From Sulfitobacter sp. SK012 (GTDB taxonomy: Bacteria; Pseudomonadota; Alphaproteobacteria; Rhodobacterales; Rhodobacteraceae), in contig NZ_CP025804.1 of the NCBI RefSeq assembly GCF_003352085.1, positions 3,162,001-3,226,000 on the forward strand: DNA of 64,000 nt, given 5' to 3'. Made by a program: the position numbers and the translations under genes. This document shows, one piece after another, positions 9,955-19,097 of this stretch (positions are counted from its first letter, which is position 1; each line of letters opens with the position of its first letter). The notes under the pieces are model-generated. The model made no database searches. It saw only the letters and a list, made by a program, of their open reading frames with translations, and had not been told where the DNA came from.

Positions 9955-10046
9955 TCGAACGTCCTAATGGTAGACTCAACTACATAGGTGGCGCAGGGCA
10001 AGGATGCCAGTCAAAGCGGCCATTTCATTAGGTTAGGGCATTTAGA

Positions 10047-11363
10047 TCAGTTCGGCAGGTCGAACACCTGACCGGGGTAAATCAGATCAGGATCACGGAT
10101 CGCTGTGGCATTGGCTTCGAACACGCGCACATACAGCGTCCCGTCACCGTAACGGTCACGTGCTATGGCCCAAAGGGTGGCCCCCTTTTGCACGGTGATC
10201 GCTTTGATCGGACCATCCTCGCCTGCGGTTGCTTGGGCCAGGACGGCAGCAGATTCGCGTTTGAACGGTGTTTCCACTCGGCTGCTGACCTCCCCTTCGG
10301 CGGTCACCTCATCCACGCGCAAGGTATAAATACCCTCGTCCACATCCGGCAGCGCGCCCCTCCAACGCCCGTCTGCACCCACGGCCAAGTCGATGATTGC
10401 GTTATTGTCGAGATAGACACGAACCTGCGTTGCTTCAGATTGCGCGCGGCCTGACAGCTGCACTTCGCCCGCGTCGCCGTAGCCGATCGTGTCGAGGGCC
10501 ACGTTTTTCATCACATCAGGGGCCGAACCTTGTGCCAGCGTAACGCCATCAGCGTCAGACTTGAGAATGGCCACGGGTGCGGGTGTTTCGGAAACAGCGT
10601 CTGAAACGTCGACCGGTTCAGGGGATTGCACAGCATCGGCTACTTCAATTTCCGCCTCGGCAACGGGGGTTTCAGCCGCAAGCTTAGGCTCAGGTTTAGG
10701 TTCCGCTACTGCTTCAGCTTCGGCTTCTACTTGCTCCACGGAGGCTTCTGGTTCCGCGACTGCGACGGCAACAGGTTGCGTCTGCACCTCAGGTGCTCCC
10801 TCAGGCGGGGTCTGCGCATCAGGCACGGTCAACGGAGCCACGATCATCTCTTCGACGGACGCGGTGGCTTGGCCTGCAATCTCAGCCGACAGCGTGATCA
10901 CATGTGGGCTGTCATCGGGTGGAACGGTCGCAAGAGCAGCAAAGCTGCCGGATGCGTCCGCTTGGGTCGACGTGACCTCTTCGCCGTCAACCAACACAGT
11001 CACGGTGCTGCCTGGCTCTGCGCGGCCTGCGATCACCGATGTCCCGTCGGGCTCGCGGCGTAATTCGTCAAAGCTAGGGCTGGCGGGGTCGACAGCGCCT
11101 TGCTCGGCTGCAATCTGCGGTTCTTCAGGATCAGCTTGCGTGTCTTCAACAACAGCCTGCTCGGCTGGCTGATCTGTAATCTCAGCTTCTGCACCCGTAT
11201 TTACTTCGGGTTCTGCAGCAGCCATTGGCGCAACAGCGACAGCGGCCAACTCAGGCGTCGGGCGAACAGTGTACCAAATCCCACCTGCCAGCACGGCAAC
11301 CAGCAAAACTGCGGACGCAATTGCACCGCCATTGCCGCTTAGCACCTGATTTTTCTGATCCAT
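10047..11363 (-). CDS. LysM domain membrane-anchored protein
   Basis: A 438-residue envelope protein. Near the N-terminus is one hydrophobic helix (IASAVLLVAVLAGGIWYTV) that anchors it with the rest in the periplasm. A long acidic, alanine/valine/proline-rich low-complexity region follows, with Ig-like segments such as RAEPGSTVTVLVDGE. A C-terminal LysM domain (VQKGATLWAIARDRYGDG to YPGQVFDLP) should bind peptidoglycan. ATG 11363 is chosen because a G-rich ribosome site lies just upstream and the anchor begins soon after; an upstream alternative at 11417 would add an uncharged leader with no support. It is divergent from the LOG-family gene. The role in cell-wall maintenance is inferred from LysM only. 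Confidence 0.8.
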   Translation of the reverse strand: MDQKNQVLSGNGGAIASAVLLVAVLAGGIWYTVRPTPELAAVAVAPMAAAEPEVNTGAEAEITDQPAEQAVVEDTQADPEEPQIAAEQGAVDPASPSFDELRREPDGTSVIAGRAEPGSTVTVLVDGEEVTSTQADASGSFAALATVPPDDSPHVITLSAEIAGQATASVEEMIVAPLTVPDAQTPPEGAPEVQTQPVAVAVAEPEASVEQVEAEAEAVAEPKPEPKLAAETPVAEAEIEVADAVQSPEPVDVSDAVSETPAPVAILKSDADGVTLAQGSAPDVMKNVALDTIGYGDAGEVQLSGRAQSEATQVRVYLDNNAIIDLAVGADGRWRGALPDVDEGIYTLRVDEVTAEGEVSSRVETPFKRESAAVLAQATAGEDGPIKAITVQKGATLWAIARDRYGDGTLYVRVFEANATAIRDPDLIYPGQVFDLPN

Positions 11364-11484
11364 ATTAATACGTCCCCCCGTGCGCGCCAATGTGGCCCTG
11401 TTGAGCCTATGTAGCAAGCGCGGTATGACCGGTCAAAACACGCCATATCAACTCACCCCCCGCCCCCGTGTCTGGAGACCTGAA

Positions 11485-12030
11485 ATGCCAATTAAATCCG
11501 TCTGCGTCTTTTGTGGTTCTCGTACGGGCGATGATCCTGCTTTTACGGTCGATGCCGAAACATTGGGGCGCGAGATAGCTGCGAATGACTGGCGGCTGGT
11601 CTACGGCGCGGGCGATGTGGGGCTAATGGGTTCTGTCGCGCGGGCGGCACAAGAGGCAGGCGGCGACACGTTTGGCGTTATCCCTGCGCATCTGGTGGCG
11701 TGGGAAGTCGGCAAAACCGACCTGACCAGTTATATCGTGACCGAAACCATGCATGAGCGCAAAAAGGTTATGTTCATGAATTGCGACGCTGTTGTGGTTT
11801 TGCCGGGCGGTGCCGGGTCGCTGGATGAATTGTTCGAAGTGCTGACGTGGCGCCAGCTTGGCCTCCATGAAAAGCCGGTATTTGTGGTGAACACGAACGG
11901 CTACTGGGATCCGCTGATCAACATGCTGGAGCATGTTGTCACGCGAGGTTTTGCCGATCAAAGCCTGCTGGGGTATCTCAAATTCGTCCCAGATGCCGCA
12001 TCTGCAGTTTCAGCGCTCAAAACCACATAA
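11485..12030 (+). CDS. LOG-family phosphoribohydrolase
   Basis: A 181-residue cytoplasmic enzyme of the LOG family, often mislabelled lysine decarboxylase. Family members cleave the ribose 5'-phosphate from cytokinin-type nucleotides or AMP. The start SVCVFCGSRTG and the motif PGGAGSLDE (the family signature is PGGxGTxxE, so serine replaces threonine) are diagnostic, with a downstream TWRQLGLHEKPV. ATG 11485 is preceded by TGGAG. It is divergent from the LysM gene and convergent with the superoxide dismutase gene, with a hairpin between the two ends. The physiological substrate in this organism is unknown. Confidence 0.85.
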   Translation: MPIKSVCVFCGSRTGDDPAFTVDAETLGREIAANDWRLVYGAGDVGLMGSVARAAQEAGGDTFGVIPAHLVAWEVGKTDLTSYIVTETMHERKKVMFMNCDAVVVLPGGAGSLDELFEVLTWRQLGLHEKPVFVVNTNGYWDPLINMLEHVVTRGFADQSLLGYLKFVPDAASAVSALKTT

Positions 12031-12070
12031 ATACAATATCTTACGGCGCAACATTGCGCTGAAAATGCAA

Positions 12071-12098
12071 ACGCCCCGCAGAATCAACTACGGGGCGT
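12071..12098. terminator. Hairpin between LOG gene and sodB
   Basis: ACGCCCCG and CGGGGCGT form an 8-bp perfect stem around a 12-base loop between two convergent genes. On the minus strand it is followed by a T-rich run (TTTGCATTTT), so it should mainly end sodB transcription and may serve both directions. Confidence 0.6.
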
Positions 12099-12119
12099 AA
12101 GGCACTCAAATATAAGTAA

Positions 12120-12719
12120 CTACATCCGCGAAGCGACGTTCTCCCAGTTCACCAAATTGTCGAGGAAGTTCGACAAGTAGCCGGGGCGCGCGTTGCGGTA
12201 ATCGATGTAATAGGAATGCTCCCAAACATCGCAACCCAAGAGTGTTGTTTGACCAAAGCAAACGGGGTTCACGCCGTTTTCAGTTTTGGTGACCTTCAAG
12301 CCGCTATCGGTGTCTTTGACCAACCAAGCCCAACCAGAGCCGAACTGGCCTGCGCCGGCGGCTTTGAATTCGTCTTTGAACTTATCAACAGAACCAAAGC
12401 ACTCAGTAATCGCTTTTTCCAGCTCACCTGGCATTGCAGATGTGTTCGGGCTCATCATTTCCCAGAACTGGTTATGGTTCCAAAGTTGGCTGATGTTGTT
12501 GAAAATGCCGTTCTGCGCGACGGACGTGGCATTATAAGTGCCCTTGATGATCTCTTCGAGAGATTTTCCTGCCCATTCGGTGCCCTCAATCGCAATGTTG
12601 CCGTTGGTGACATAGGCGTTGTGATGTTTGTCGTGATGAAACTCGAGCGTTTCGGCGGACATGCCTTTGGCCGCAAGCGCATCGTGAGCATAGGGAAGAT
12701 CGGGAAGTTCGAATGCCAT
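12120..12719 (-). CDS. sodB: Superoxide dismutase, Fe type
   Basis: A 199-residue cytoplasmic superoxide dismutase that converts superoxide to oxygen and hydrogen peroxide. The metal ligands are visible as H28 (in LEFHHDKHHNAY), H82 (in QLWNHNQFW), D164 and H168 (in DVWEHSYYIDY). The glutamine in SQLWNH suggests iron rather than manganese, though alphaproteobacterial forms can be cambialistic. Length and motif order are normal. ATG 12719 has a strong AGGAGG ribosome site upstream; the longer in-frame extension lacks one. It is monocistronic by layout, with a convergent neighbour and a terminator hairpin downstream. Confidence 0.93.
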   Translation of the reverse strand: MAFELPDLPYAHDALAAKGMSAETLEFHHDKHHNAYVTNGNIAIEGTEWAGKSLEEIIKGTYNATSVAQNGIFNNISQLWNHNQFWEMMSPNTSAMPGELEKAITECFGSVDKFKDEFKAAGAGQFGSGWAWLVKDTDSGLKVTKTENGVNPVCFGQTTLLGCDVWEHSYYIDYRNARPGYLSNFLDNLVNWENVASRM

Positions 12720-12817
12720 GATAGAGGCCTCCTGAGTTTGAATTACATATACACCACATGAAGCGCGATGAACGGTGTCGTCAAGATCACAACGTCCGGG
12801 AAACCGGCAGGTTCCCC

Positions 12818-13255
12818 CTATTGGGTCCGTGGCGTGCATTTGCCCGTGCCGTTCGGACCGAAGTCAAAGCCCGACGCGAGAGCCGATAATTGTATTCTAC
12901 CTGTCTTTTTGCCGATCGAGGCGCGAAAATCAACGCTTTCAAGGCTAGTACCGCCGCCTCTTGCCCCTCTAACTTCCCATTTCACGATCAAGCGTTTGGC
13001 ATTGTTGCGCACAACCGTACCCTCGATTGGTTCTTTGGCGAAATGGAGGATAACCGCGTCAACGACCTTGACCTCATTTTCGCCCTGCATGATGATCCCG
13101 ACCTTTTGAGAAATCCAACCACCGTTCTTTTTCAGCTGGACCATCGTACAGTCATAAAGGATATCGCCCGGCGCGGCCGCAACGGCTCCGCCAAACCCAA
13201 TGGCCAACACGGCCCCCACGATCAAATTACGGACGGTCATCATTAAACTAGGCAT
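12818..13255 (-). CDS. Small exported protein of unknown function
   Basis: A protein of about 145 residues that I do not recognise. It begins with a typical Sec signal peptide (NLIVGAVLAIGFGGAVAAA) and the mature part starts GDILYDCTMVQLKK. It has two cysteines, one near each end of the mature part, that could form a disulfide in the periplasm. The start is uncertain: GTG 13273, ATG 13255 and the ATG pair at 13243/13240 are all possible and none has a strong ribosome site; ATG 13255 is a compromise. It sits alone between sodB and the sarcosine oxidase operon on the same strand. Confidence 0.6.
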   Translation of the reverse strand: MPSLMMTVRNLIVGAVLAIGFGGAVAAAPGDILYDCTMVQLKKNGGWISQKVGIIMQGENEVKVVDAVILHFAKEPIEGTVVRNNAKRLIVKWEVRGARGGGTSLESVDFRASIGKKTGRIQLSALASGFDFGPNGTGKCTPRTQ

Positions 13256-13342
13256 GTCAGCATTCCATTTCACTCAAATTATTGAGCGACTTAGCTAACA
13301 TGCAAAACCCGATGCGCAACCTTAAATTGAGCGGTATACCCG

Positions 13343-13918
13343 CTATTGTGGAAAAACACCGACCTCCGATGTGGGCTGCGCCGCAATCTTGAGCAGATCA
13401 AAGACGTATTGCCCAACTGACCGAAAGCAGATCACTTGAAAGGTCTGCGCATCGCGCATCCAAAACGCCGCCGGGACCTGCGCCATGCGGGTTCGGCGAA
13501 ACATGCCGGGCGTAAAGCTGCCGGGATGCAAATCGACGGGGCAAAGCTTGGCCATCACCTCGCGGGCATGCGGGCCCGAGACCTGAAATACCGCGCGTGC
13601 ATCCGAAACATTGGCCGCCAGTGCGTGGTGCTTTTCGACTGCTTTGTTGATCTTCTCAAGCGCTGCTGGCACCTCGACGTAGGGGCACATCACAAGCAAT
13701 TCGTCAGGTGACATCCACGCGATTCCACGCTCGTCCACCGAATTGCAGTGACGTTGCTCGGGGAAATCTACACTTGCAATGCTCGTTGCAGATTTACGAA
13801 TGTGAGACGCGTTCAGATCGCCACGAAGGGTGATCATGCCAACAGGTCCAACTTCAGAAACTTCAGCGATTCCAGCGGTGTATGCGGCGTTCTTTAGGGC
13901 GGTGACGGGCTCAGACAT
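13343..13918 (-). CDS. soxG: Sarcosine oxidase gamma subunit
   Basis: A 191-residue gamma subunit of heterotetrameric sarcosine oxidase, a cytoplasmic enzyme oxidising N-methylglycine to glycine with transfer of the methyl group to tetrahydrofolate. The sequence has the family look (WMSPDELLVMCP, then VSDARAVFQVSGPHAREV and MAKLCPVDLHPG). It is the last gene of the soxB-(fosA-like)-soxD-soxA-soxG operon and its ATG at 13918 lies within the end of soxA, overlapping by 8 bases. Longer in-frame starts upstream run into soxA and are not needed. Context and sequence together make the assignment firm. Confidence 0.9.
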   Translation of the reverse strand: MSEPVTALKNAAYTAGIAEVSEVGPVGMITLRGDLNASHIRKSATSIASVDFPEQRHCNSVDERGIAWMSPDELLVMCPYVEVPAALEKINKAVEKHHALAANVSDARAVFQVSGPHAREVMAKLCPVDLHPGSFTPGMFRRTRMAQVPAAFWMRDAQTFQVICFRSVGQYVFDLLKIAAQPTSEVGVFPQ

Positions 13919-16900
13919 TTTGCTTTTCCCCTTCTTTGTCATAGAAGACCGGGTCGACGATCCGGGCGCTGTAGGTTTTGCCATCAAGGCCAGGGAAATC
14001 GATGACCTCCCCCATGCGATCCGGACCATTGAGGACAAGTCCCATGGCGATCCCTTTGCCCAGCGTCGGCGAATGATAACTCGAAGTCACGCGCCCTTGG
14101 GTGTTGCGCTGGCCATTGTCGTTGGTACCATCCGCTACGGCATAGGCACCATCGGGCAAGGTCGCCCCATCGATCGTTTCAAGCCCAACCAGTTTCCAAC
14201 GTGTGGGGTCGGTCATATGGGAGCGTTGCTGTGCGCGTTTGCCAAGGTAGTCTTCTTTCTTTTTAGAAAGCGCCCAATGCAGCCCAAGATCCTGCGGGAT
14301 CACCGTGCCATCGGATTCGTCCCCGATCATGATAAAGCCCTTCTCGGCGCGCAGAATGTGCAGACATTCCGTGCCATATGGCATCACGCCCAGATCATCG
14401 CCCGCAGCCATCAGTGCGTCCCAGAACGCCTGACCATGGGAGGCATCAACCGCAATCTCATAGCTCAATTCGCCCGAGAACGAGATGCGGTAAACCCGAA
14501 CCTTGAAGCCCGCAATCGTGCCATCCGCCCATTCCATAAAGCCAAGCGCGTCTTTGGACAGGTCCATCCCACCCAGTTTCTCAAGGCACTTTCGGGCGTT
14601 CGGGCCAACAACGGCGACCTGCGCATATTGCTCGGTGACGTTGGCGACGTAGACGTCCCAGTCCCACCATTCGGTTTGCAGCCATTCTTCCATGTGGCCA
14701 TGGATGCTCTCAGCACCGCCGGTCGTTGTATGGCACAGCCACGTGTCGTCATCGATCCGCGCAACCACGCCGTCATCGATCAGAAACCCGTTTTCAGAAC
14801 ACATCAGGCCGTAGCGACATTTGCCCTGCTTCAGCGTGCTCATCATGTTGGTATAGAGCATGTCGAGGAATTTGCCTGCGTCCGGCCCTTTGACGATGAG
14901 TTTGCCCAAGGTCGATGCATCAAGTAGGCCCATGTTTTGCCGCGTGTTGGACACTTCGCGCATCACTGCGTCATGGGTGGTTTCGCCTTGCTGTATATAC
15001 GCATAGGGACGGCGCCATTGGCCCACAGGCTCCCACTTTGCACCATGAGCCTCGTGCCAATTATGCATCGGGGTACGGCGCAGGGGTTGGAACACCTCGT
15101 CGCGCGCTTCGCCGCCAATCGCGGCCATCGAAATGGGGTGATAAGGGGGTCTGAATGTCGTTGTGCCGACGTCCGGAATATCTGCGTTCAGTGCGCCGGC
15201 AAGCGTCGCCAAACCGTTGATGTTGCTCAACTTACCCTGATCAGTAGCCATGCCCAACGTGGTGTAACGCTTGGCGTGCTCAACACTGACAAATCCTTCT
15301 TGGGCTGCCAGCCGCACATCGGAGACTTTGACGTCGTTCTGATAATCCAGCCACGCCTTTTCGCGCAGCTTGTGCCCGGCACCCTGCGGCATCATCCACA
15401 CAGGTGCGAGTGGTGCTTCCCCCATGAGCTCTGCCCGTGGTGCCAGAGATTTCTTTGGCGTTTTGAAGCCGAGGCTTGTCGCAACACCGCATGCCGCCAG
15501 ATGCGCATCGGTAAGCACTTCATCAAGGGCAAACAAACCCGCCGCAGCACCTGCCGCGGTTACGAAACCAAGGCCGTCAGCCCCTTTGGGCGGGTTGTCC
15601 ACATCGGGGCTAAAGCAGGCCTTGGCCGCGTCCCAGATCAGCTTGCCACCGCAGTGCGACCACAAATGCACCACGGGCGACCAACCGCCCGACATGGCAA
15701 CCGCGTCGCAATTAATTTCTTCAAGGACAGCGCCTTCGCCTGCTTGCGAACAGACCGCAACGCCAGTTACGCGCTTGCCGCCTTTGACGCTTGAAATCGC
15801 GTGGCCCATCAACACCCGAATGCCCAGCGCTTCGGCCTGCGCCATGGCATCGCTATCTTGGGGCAATACGCGTGCATCTATAATAGCGGGAACATCAAGA
15901 CCTGCGTGTTTCAAGGCAGCGGCCGTAAGATAGGCATCGTCATTGTTGGTCACGATGACGGTTCGGTCGCCGACCGAGACGCCAAAGTTCACCACATAGT
16001 CGCGCATGGCACCGGCCAGCATAACACCCGGGATGTCATTGCCCGCAAAGCTGATCGGGCGTTCAATGGCACCGGTAGCCGTGATGATATGGCTCGCGCG
16101 CACACGCCAAAGGCGGTGGCGCGGTCCGTCAACTGTTGGCAAATGGTCAGTGAGGCGTTCGTAGCCCAGCACATAGCCATGATCATAGATACCCGAGGCC
16201 ATGGTGCGCGTGCGCATCGTGACGTTTTCCATCGCCGCCAATTCGGCCACGATGTCATCGACGAAGGTGTCCACAGGAGCGCCATCAATGGTGCCGCCGT
16301 CAACAGGGCCGCGCCCGCCCCAATGGGCGGTCTGCTCCATCACGATGACGCGCGCGCCGGTTTTGGCTGCGGCACGCGCCGCCTCAAGACCTGCTACGCC
16401 GCCGCCAGCAACCAGCACATCGCAAAAAGCATAGAAATGCTCGTAAGTGTCGGCGTCACGCGTTTTAGGTGCTTTGCCGAGGCCCGCGGAATGGCGAATG
16501 ATCGGCTCGTAAACATGCTTCCACAAAGGACGCGGATGGATGAACATCTTATAGTAGAACCCCGCCGGCAAGAACCGCGCGAGGTGAGTGTTGATTGCGC
16601 CGACGTCGAACTCAAGGCTGGGCCAGTGGTTCTGGCTTGCCGATTCCAGCCCGTCAAAAAGCTCGGTTGTGGTGACACGGGCGTTGGGCTCGAAATGCCC
16701 TTCGATCCCAAGATTAACCAAGCCATTGGGCTCTTCGGGACCTGCCGCGACCAGCCCACGAGGACGGTGGTATTTGAACGAGCGGCCGATCATCATTTGA
16801 TCATTGGCCAACAAGGCAGAAGCAAGCGTATCGCCCTCATATCCGCGCAAGGTTTTACCGTTGAATTTGAATGTAACGGCCTGCGACTTATTCAAAAGGC

Positions 16901-16928
16901 GGCCACCGGTGGCGAGGCGTGTGCTCAT
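13911..16928 (-). CDS. soxA: Sarcosine oxidase alpha subunit
   Basis: The 1005-residue alpha subunit, of normal length. The N-terminal part has a ferredoxin-like 2Fe-2S-type fold segment (FKFNGKTLRGYEGDTLASAL) without obvious cluster cysteines. An FAD/NAD-binding domain with VLVAGGGVAGLEAARAAAK follows. The C-terminal 380 residues form a GCV_T/folate-binding domain (MGLLDASTLGKLIVKGPDAG, then ELSYEIAVDASHG). In the heterotetramer this subunit binds NAD and tetrahydrofolate and produces 5,10-methylene-tetrahydrofolate from the sarcosine methyl group. It overlaps soxD by 4 bases and soxG by 8, so translation of the operon is tightly coupled. Confidence 0.95.
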   Translation of the reverse strand: MSTRLATGGRLLNKSQAVTFKFNGKTLRGYEGDTLASALLANDQMMIGRSFKYHRPRGLVAAGPEEPNGLVNLGIEGHFEPNARVTTTELFDGLESASQNHWPSLEFDVGAINTHLARFLPAGFYYKMFIHPRPLWKHVYEPIIRHSAGLGKAPKTRDADTYEHFYAFCDVLVAGGGVAGLEAARAAAKTGARVIVMEQTAHWGGRGPVDGGTIDGAPVDTFVDDIVAELAAMENVTMRTRTMASGIYDHGYVLGYERLTDHLPTVDGPRHRLWRVRASHIITATGAIERPISFAGNDIPGVMLAGAMRDYVVNFGVSVGDRTVIVTNNDDAYLTAAALKHAGLDVPAIIDARVLPQDSDAMAQAEALGIRVLMGHAISSVKGGKRVTGVAVCSQAGEGAVLEEINCDAVAMSGGWSPVVHLWSHCGGKLIWDAAKACFSPDVDNPPKGADGLGFVTAAGAAAGLFALDEVLTDAHLAACGVATSLGFKTPKKSLAPRAELMGEAPLAPVWMMPQGAGHKLREKAWLDYQNDVKVSDVRLAAQEGFVSVEHAKRYTTLGMATDQGKLSNINGLATLAGALNADIPDVGTTTFRPPYHPISMAAIGGEARDEVFQPLRRTPMHNWHEAHGAKWEPVGQWRRPYAYIQQGETTHDAVMREVSNTRQNMGLLDASTLGKLIVKGPDAGKFLDMLYTNMMSTLKQGKCRYGLMCSENGFLIDDGVVARIDDDTWLCHTTTGGAESIHGHMEEWLQTEWWDWDVYVANVTEQYAQVAVVGPNARKCLEKLGGMDLSKDALGFMEWADGTIAGFKVRVYRISFSGELSYEIAVDASHGQAFWDALMAAGDDLGVMPYGTECLHILRAEKGFIMIGDESDGTVIPQDLGLHWALSKKKEDYLGKRAQQRSHMTDPTRWKLVGLETIDGATLPDGAYAVADGTNDNGQRNTQGRVTSSYHSPTLGKGIAMGLVLNGPDRMGEVIDFPGLDGKTYSARIVDPVFYDKEGEKQNV

Positions 16929-17257
16929 GCGCTCTGCTCCTTTTTCGACCAGCCGGGACGTTTGGCCTCGATTTCTTTCAACAGCTCTTCAGGCGGTGCA
17001 AATGTCTGTGCCGCGTAGCTGCCAAACACTTCCAAAGAAGTGGTGCAGCGCGCGACATGGAACCACTTGCCGCAGCCGTTATTGTGCCGCCAGCGTTCAA
17101 AATGCACCCCCTTCGGGTTTTGGCGCATAAAGAGATAGCCTTCCAAATCCGCGTCAGATGCACCGGGACCAAAGCGTTTCAAGTGTGCCTCGCCCCCAGC
17201 GTGGAATTCGGATTCTTCGGCTGTGACGTCACAGTTGGGGCAGTGGAGAATTAGCAT
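16925..17257 (-). CDS. soxD: Sarcosine oxidase delta subunit
   Basis: A 110-residue zinc-binding delta subunit of sarcosine oxidase. The zinc ligands expected for the family are seen as C6 and C9 (HCPNCD), H58 and C62 (RWRHNNGCGKWFHVARC region). The domain stabilises the alpha subunit within the heterotetramer. It overlaps soxA by 4 bases downstream and the FosA-like gene by 7 bases upstream, so it is embedded in one translationally coupled operon. Assignment is firm. Confidence 0.93.
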   Translation of the reverse strand: MLILHCPNCDVTAEESEFHAGGEAHLKRFGPGASDADLEGYLFMRQNPKGVHFERWRHNNGCGKWFHVARCTTSLEVFGSYAAQTFAPPEELLKEIEAKRPGWSKKEQSA

Positions 17258-17640
17258 TGTGCAGGCTCCAAGTTCATCGCTGCAAGGCGGGTTTCGAGGG
17301 TGCCGACATGCAGCTCGAGCTGGTGGCCATCAGGGTCGCAAAAGTACAATGACGCCCCCTCAGAGCCGTTCGTTTTCCACAGATCCGCATCTGCGGCCAG
17401 AATGCGATCTTTCATGGGGGCGAAGTCTTTTTCATCAACGTCCAAAGCGAAATGCGTGTAATCTGATGAAGGTGCAGTGCCCTTATCCGGCGACAGGCAC
17501 AGCCAAAGCGATCCGGCAGATAGATAGGCACCGCCGTCCCACTGCTTGGCAAGTTCCAGACCCAGAACATCGCGGTAGAATGCCACGCCGCGCTCAAGGT
17601 TGCCTGTTGCGAGGGTCAGATGGTTTAGGCCCTTAATCAT
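17251..17640 (-). CDS. FosA-like glutathione transferase in sox operon
   Basis: A 129-residue vicinal oxygen chelate protein strongly resembling FosA, the Mn-dependent enzyme that adds glutathione to fosfomycin. The metal ligands are H7 (GLNHLTLA), H63 (DYTHFALDV) and E109 (GHQLELHVG). The potassium-loop residues are in NGSEGASLYF, with Y39 and R118 also at the FosA positions. It is not on a mobile element: its ATG shares one base with the soxB stop and its end overlaps soxD, so it is made together with sarcosine oxidase. That suggests a metabolic or detoxifying role, perhaps on an electrophile or formaldehyde adduct arising from sarcosine oxidation, rather than resistance. The role is inference. 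Confidence 0.85.
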   Translation of the reverse strand: MIKGLNHLTLATGNLERGVAFYRDVLGLELAKQWDGGAYLSAGSLWLCLSPDKGTAPSSDYTHFALDVDEKDFAPMKDRILAADADLWKTNGSEGASLYFCDPDGHQLELHVGTLETRLAAMNLEPAQC

Positions 17641-18884
17641 CAGTGGGCCACCCCCGCCGCGACGCTTTCATCGATGAACCGCCCTTCGGAAAACCGTTCC
17701 AACCCAAAGGCATCGGTCAACGGCGCGTGGCCCTTTGCAATCAATTCGGCCATGGCCCAGCCAGAGCCAGGGATTGCCTTGAACCCGCCGGTGCCCCATC
17801 CGCAGTTGATGAAAATACCGTCTACAGGCGTTTTTGACAGAATGGGCGAACGGTCGCCCGTCACATCGACAATCCCGCCCCATTGGCGCAGCATCTTGAG
17901 GCGCGAGACCATTGGGAAGGTCTCGATGAGGGCGCGCACGGTTTCTTCGATATGATGAAAGGACCCGCGCTGGGTGTAGTTGTTGTAGCCGTCGGTACCG
18001 CCCCCGATAACCATTTCGCCTTTGTCAGACTGGCTCATGTAGCCGTGCACAGTGTTGGCCATGACAACCACGTCCATGCAGGGCTTGATCGGCTCACTTA
18101 CAAGTGCCTGCAGCGCTACAGATTCGATTGGCAGACGAAAGCCTGCCATTTCGGCCAACTGTCCTGAGTGGCCAGCAACGACCATGCCCAGCTTGTCACA
18201 TCCGATGTCGCCGCGTGTTGTGCTGACGCCCGTCACCTTGCCGTTTTCCTGCCGGATGCCGGTAACTTCGCATTTTTGGATCACGTCCATCCCCATGTCA
18301 GAGCATGCACGTGCATAGCCCCAAGCAACCGCATCATGGCGCGCTGTGCCACCCCGCGCCTGCCAAAGCCCGCCCAATACAGGATAGCGCGGCCCATCAA
18401 TGTTGATGATCGGCACCAGCTGCTTGACCTTCTCTGGCCCGATGAATTCTGTGGGGACACCTTGCAGCGCATTGGCATGGGCCGTGCGTTGGTAACCCCG
18501 CACCTCATGTTCGGTTTGCGCCAGCATGATGACACCGCGCGGCGAGAACATTACGTTATAGTTCAGATCTTGGCTCATCGTCTCGTACAGGCTGCGCGAT
18601 TTCTCGTAGATCGCGGCGGACGGGTCTTGCAGATAGTTCGAGCGGATAATCGTTGTGTTGCGCCCGGTGTTGCCGCCGCCCAGCCAACCTTTTTCCAAGA
18701 TCGCCACATTGGTGATGCCGAAATTTTTACCTAAGTAATACGCCGTGGCCAGCCCGTGGCCCCCCGCCCCGATGATAATCGCATCATAATGCTTCTTAGG
18801 CTGTGCATCGCGCCAAGCACGTTCCCAACCCGTGTGATGACGCAAAGCCTCGCGGGCAACGGCAAAAACAGAATATTTCTTCAT
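17640..18884 (-). CDS. soxB: Sarcosine oxidase beta subunit
   Basis: The 414-residue catalytic beta subunit, which binds FAD and covalent FMN and oxidises sarcosine. The dinucleotide-binding motif is AIIIGAGGHGLATAYYLGK near residue 35; GTARHDAVAWG around residue 183 fits the histidine used for FMN attachment. ATG 18884 is chosen because it gives the canonical MKKYSVFAVAREAL start; the upstream TTG at 18923 is unlikely. It is the first gene of the operon and lies divergent to ccmI, with a 213-base intergenic region that should hold the operon promoter. Length and motifs are normal for the family. Confidence 0.95.
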   Translation of the reverse strand: MKKYSVFAVAREALRHHTGWERAWRDAQPKKHYDAIIIGAGGHGLATAYYLGKNFGITNVAILEKGWLGGGNTGRNTTIIRSNYLQDPSAAIYEKSRSLYETMSQDLNYNVMFSPRGVIMLAQTEHEVRGYQRTAHANALQGVPTEFIGPEKVKQLVPIINIDGPRYPVLGGLWQARGGTARHDAVAWGYARACSDMGMDVIQKCEVTGIRQENGKVTGVSTTRGDIGCDKLGMVVAGHSGQLAEMAGFRLPIESVALQALVSEPIKPCMDVVVMANTVHGYMSQSDKGEMVIGGGTDGYNNYTQRGSFHHIEETVRALIETFPMVSRLKMLRQWGGIVDVTGDRSPILSKTPVDGIFINCGWGTGGFKAIPGSGWAMAELIAKGHAPLTDAFGLERFSEGRFIDESVAAGVAH

Positions 18885-19097
18885 GGTTTGGCCCCCAAAG
18901 GCGTGGATTCGACAATATGGCAAGCGTTCGGTTCTTCATGCGCCAGCGGTCAGAAAAGAGGATACTAGCCGCGGCATTCCTTATCAATTTTACGACATGT
19001 GCCGCAATGGGAACGTCACAAGCAGCAAAAGCGGCAATTCGACCCTTTTGCAGATGCCCTTGGCAGGTTAGATCGGGTGTATGAGGGAATTCATCTT

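Noticed and set aside
11485..12030. Lysine decarboxylase annotation.
   Set aside because: The PGGAGSLDE motif and length show the LOG phosphoribohydrolase family, which has no decarboxylase activity.
13830..17018. Several long plus-strand frames (up to 405 codons) across the sarcosine oxidase genes.
   Set aside because: They are antisense to soxG, soxA and soxD, whose domains and overlaps are clear. The antisense translations have no recognisable motifs.
17251..17640. Acquired fosfomycin-resistance gene.
   Set aside because: There are no mobile-element signs around it and it is interlocked with soxB and soxD, so it is treated as a native operon member whose role is open.
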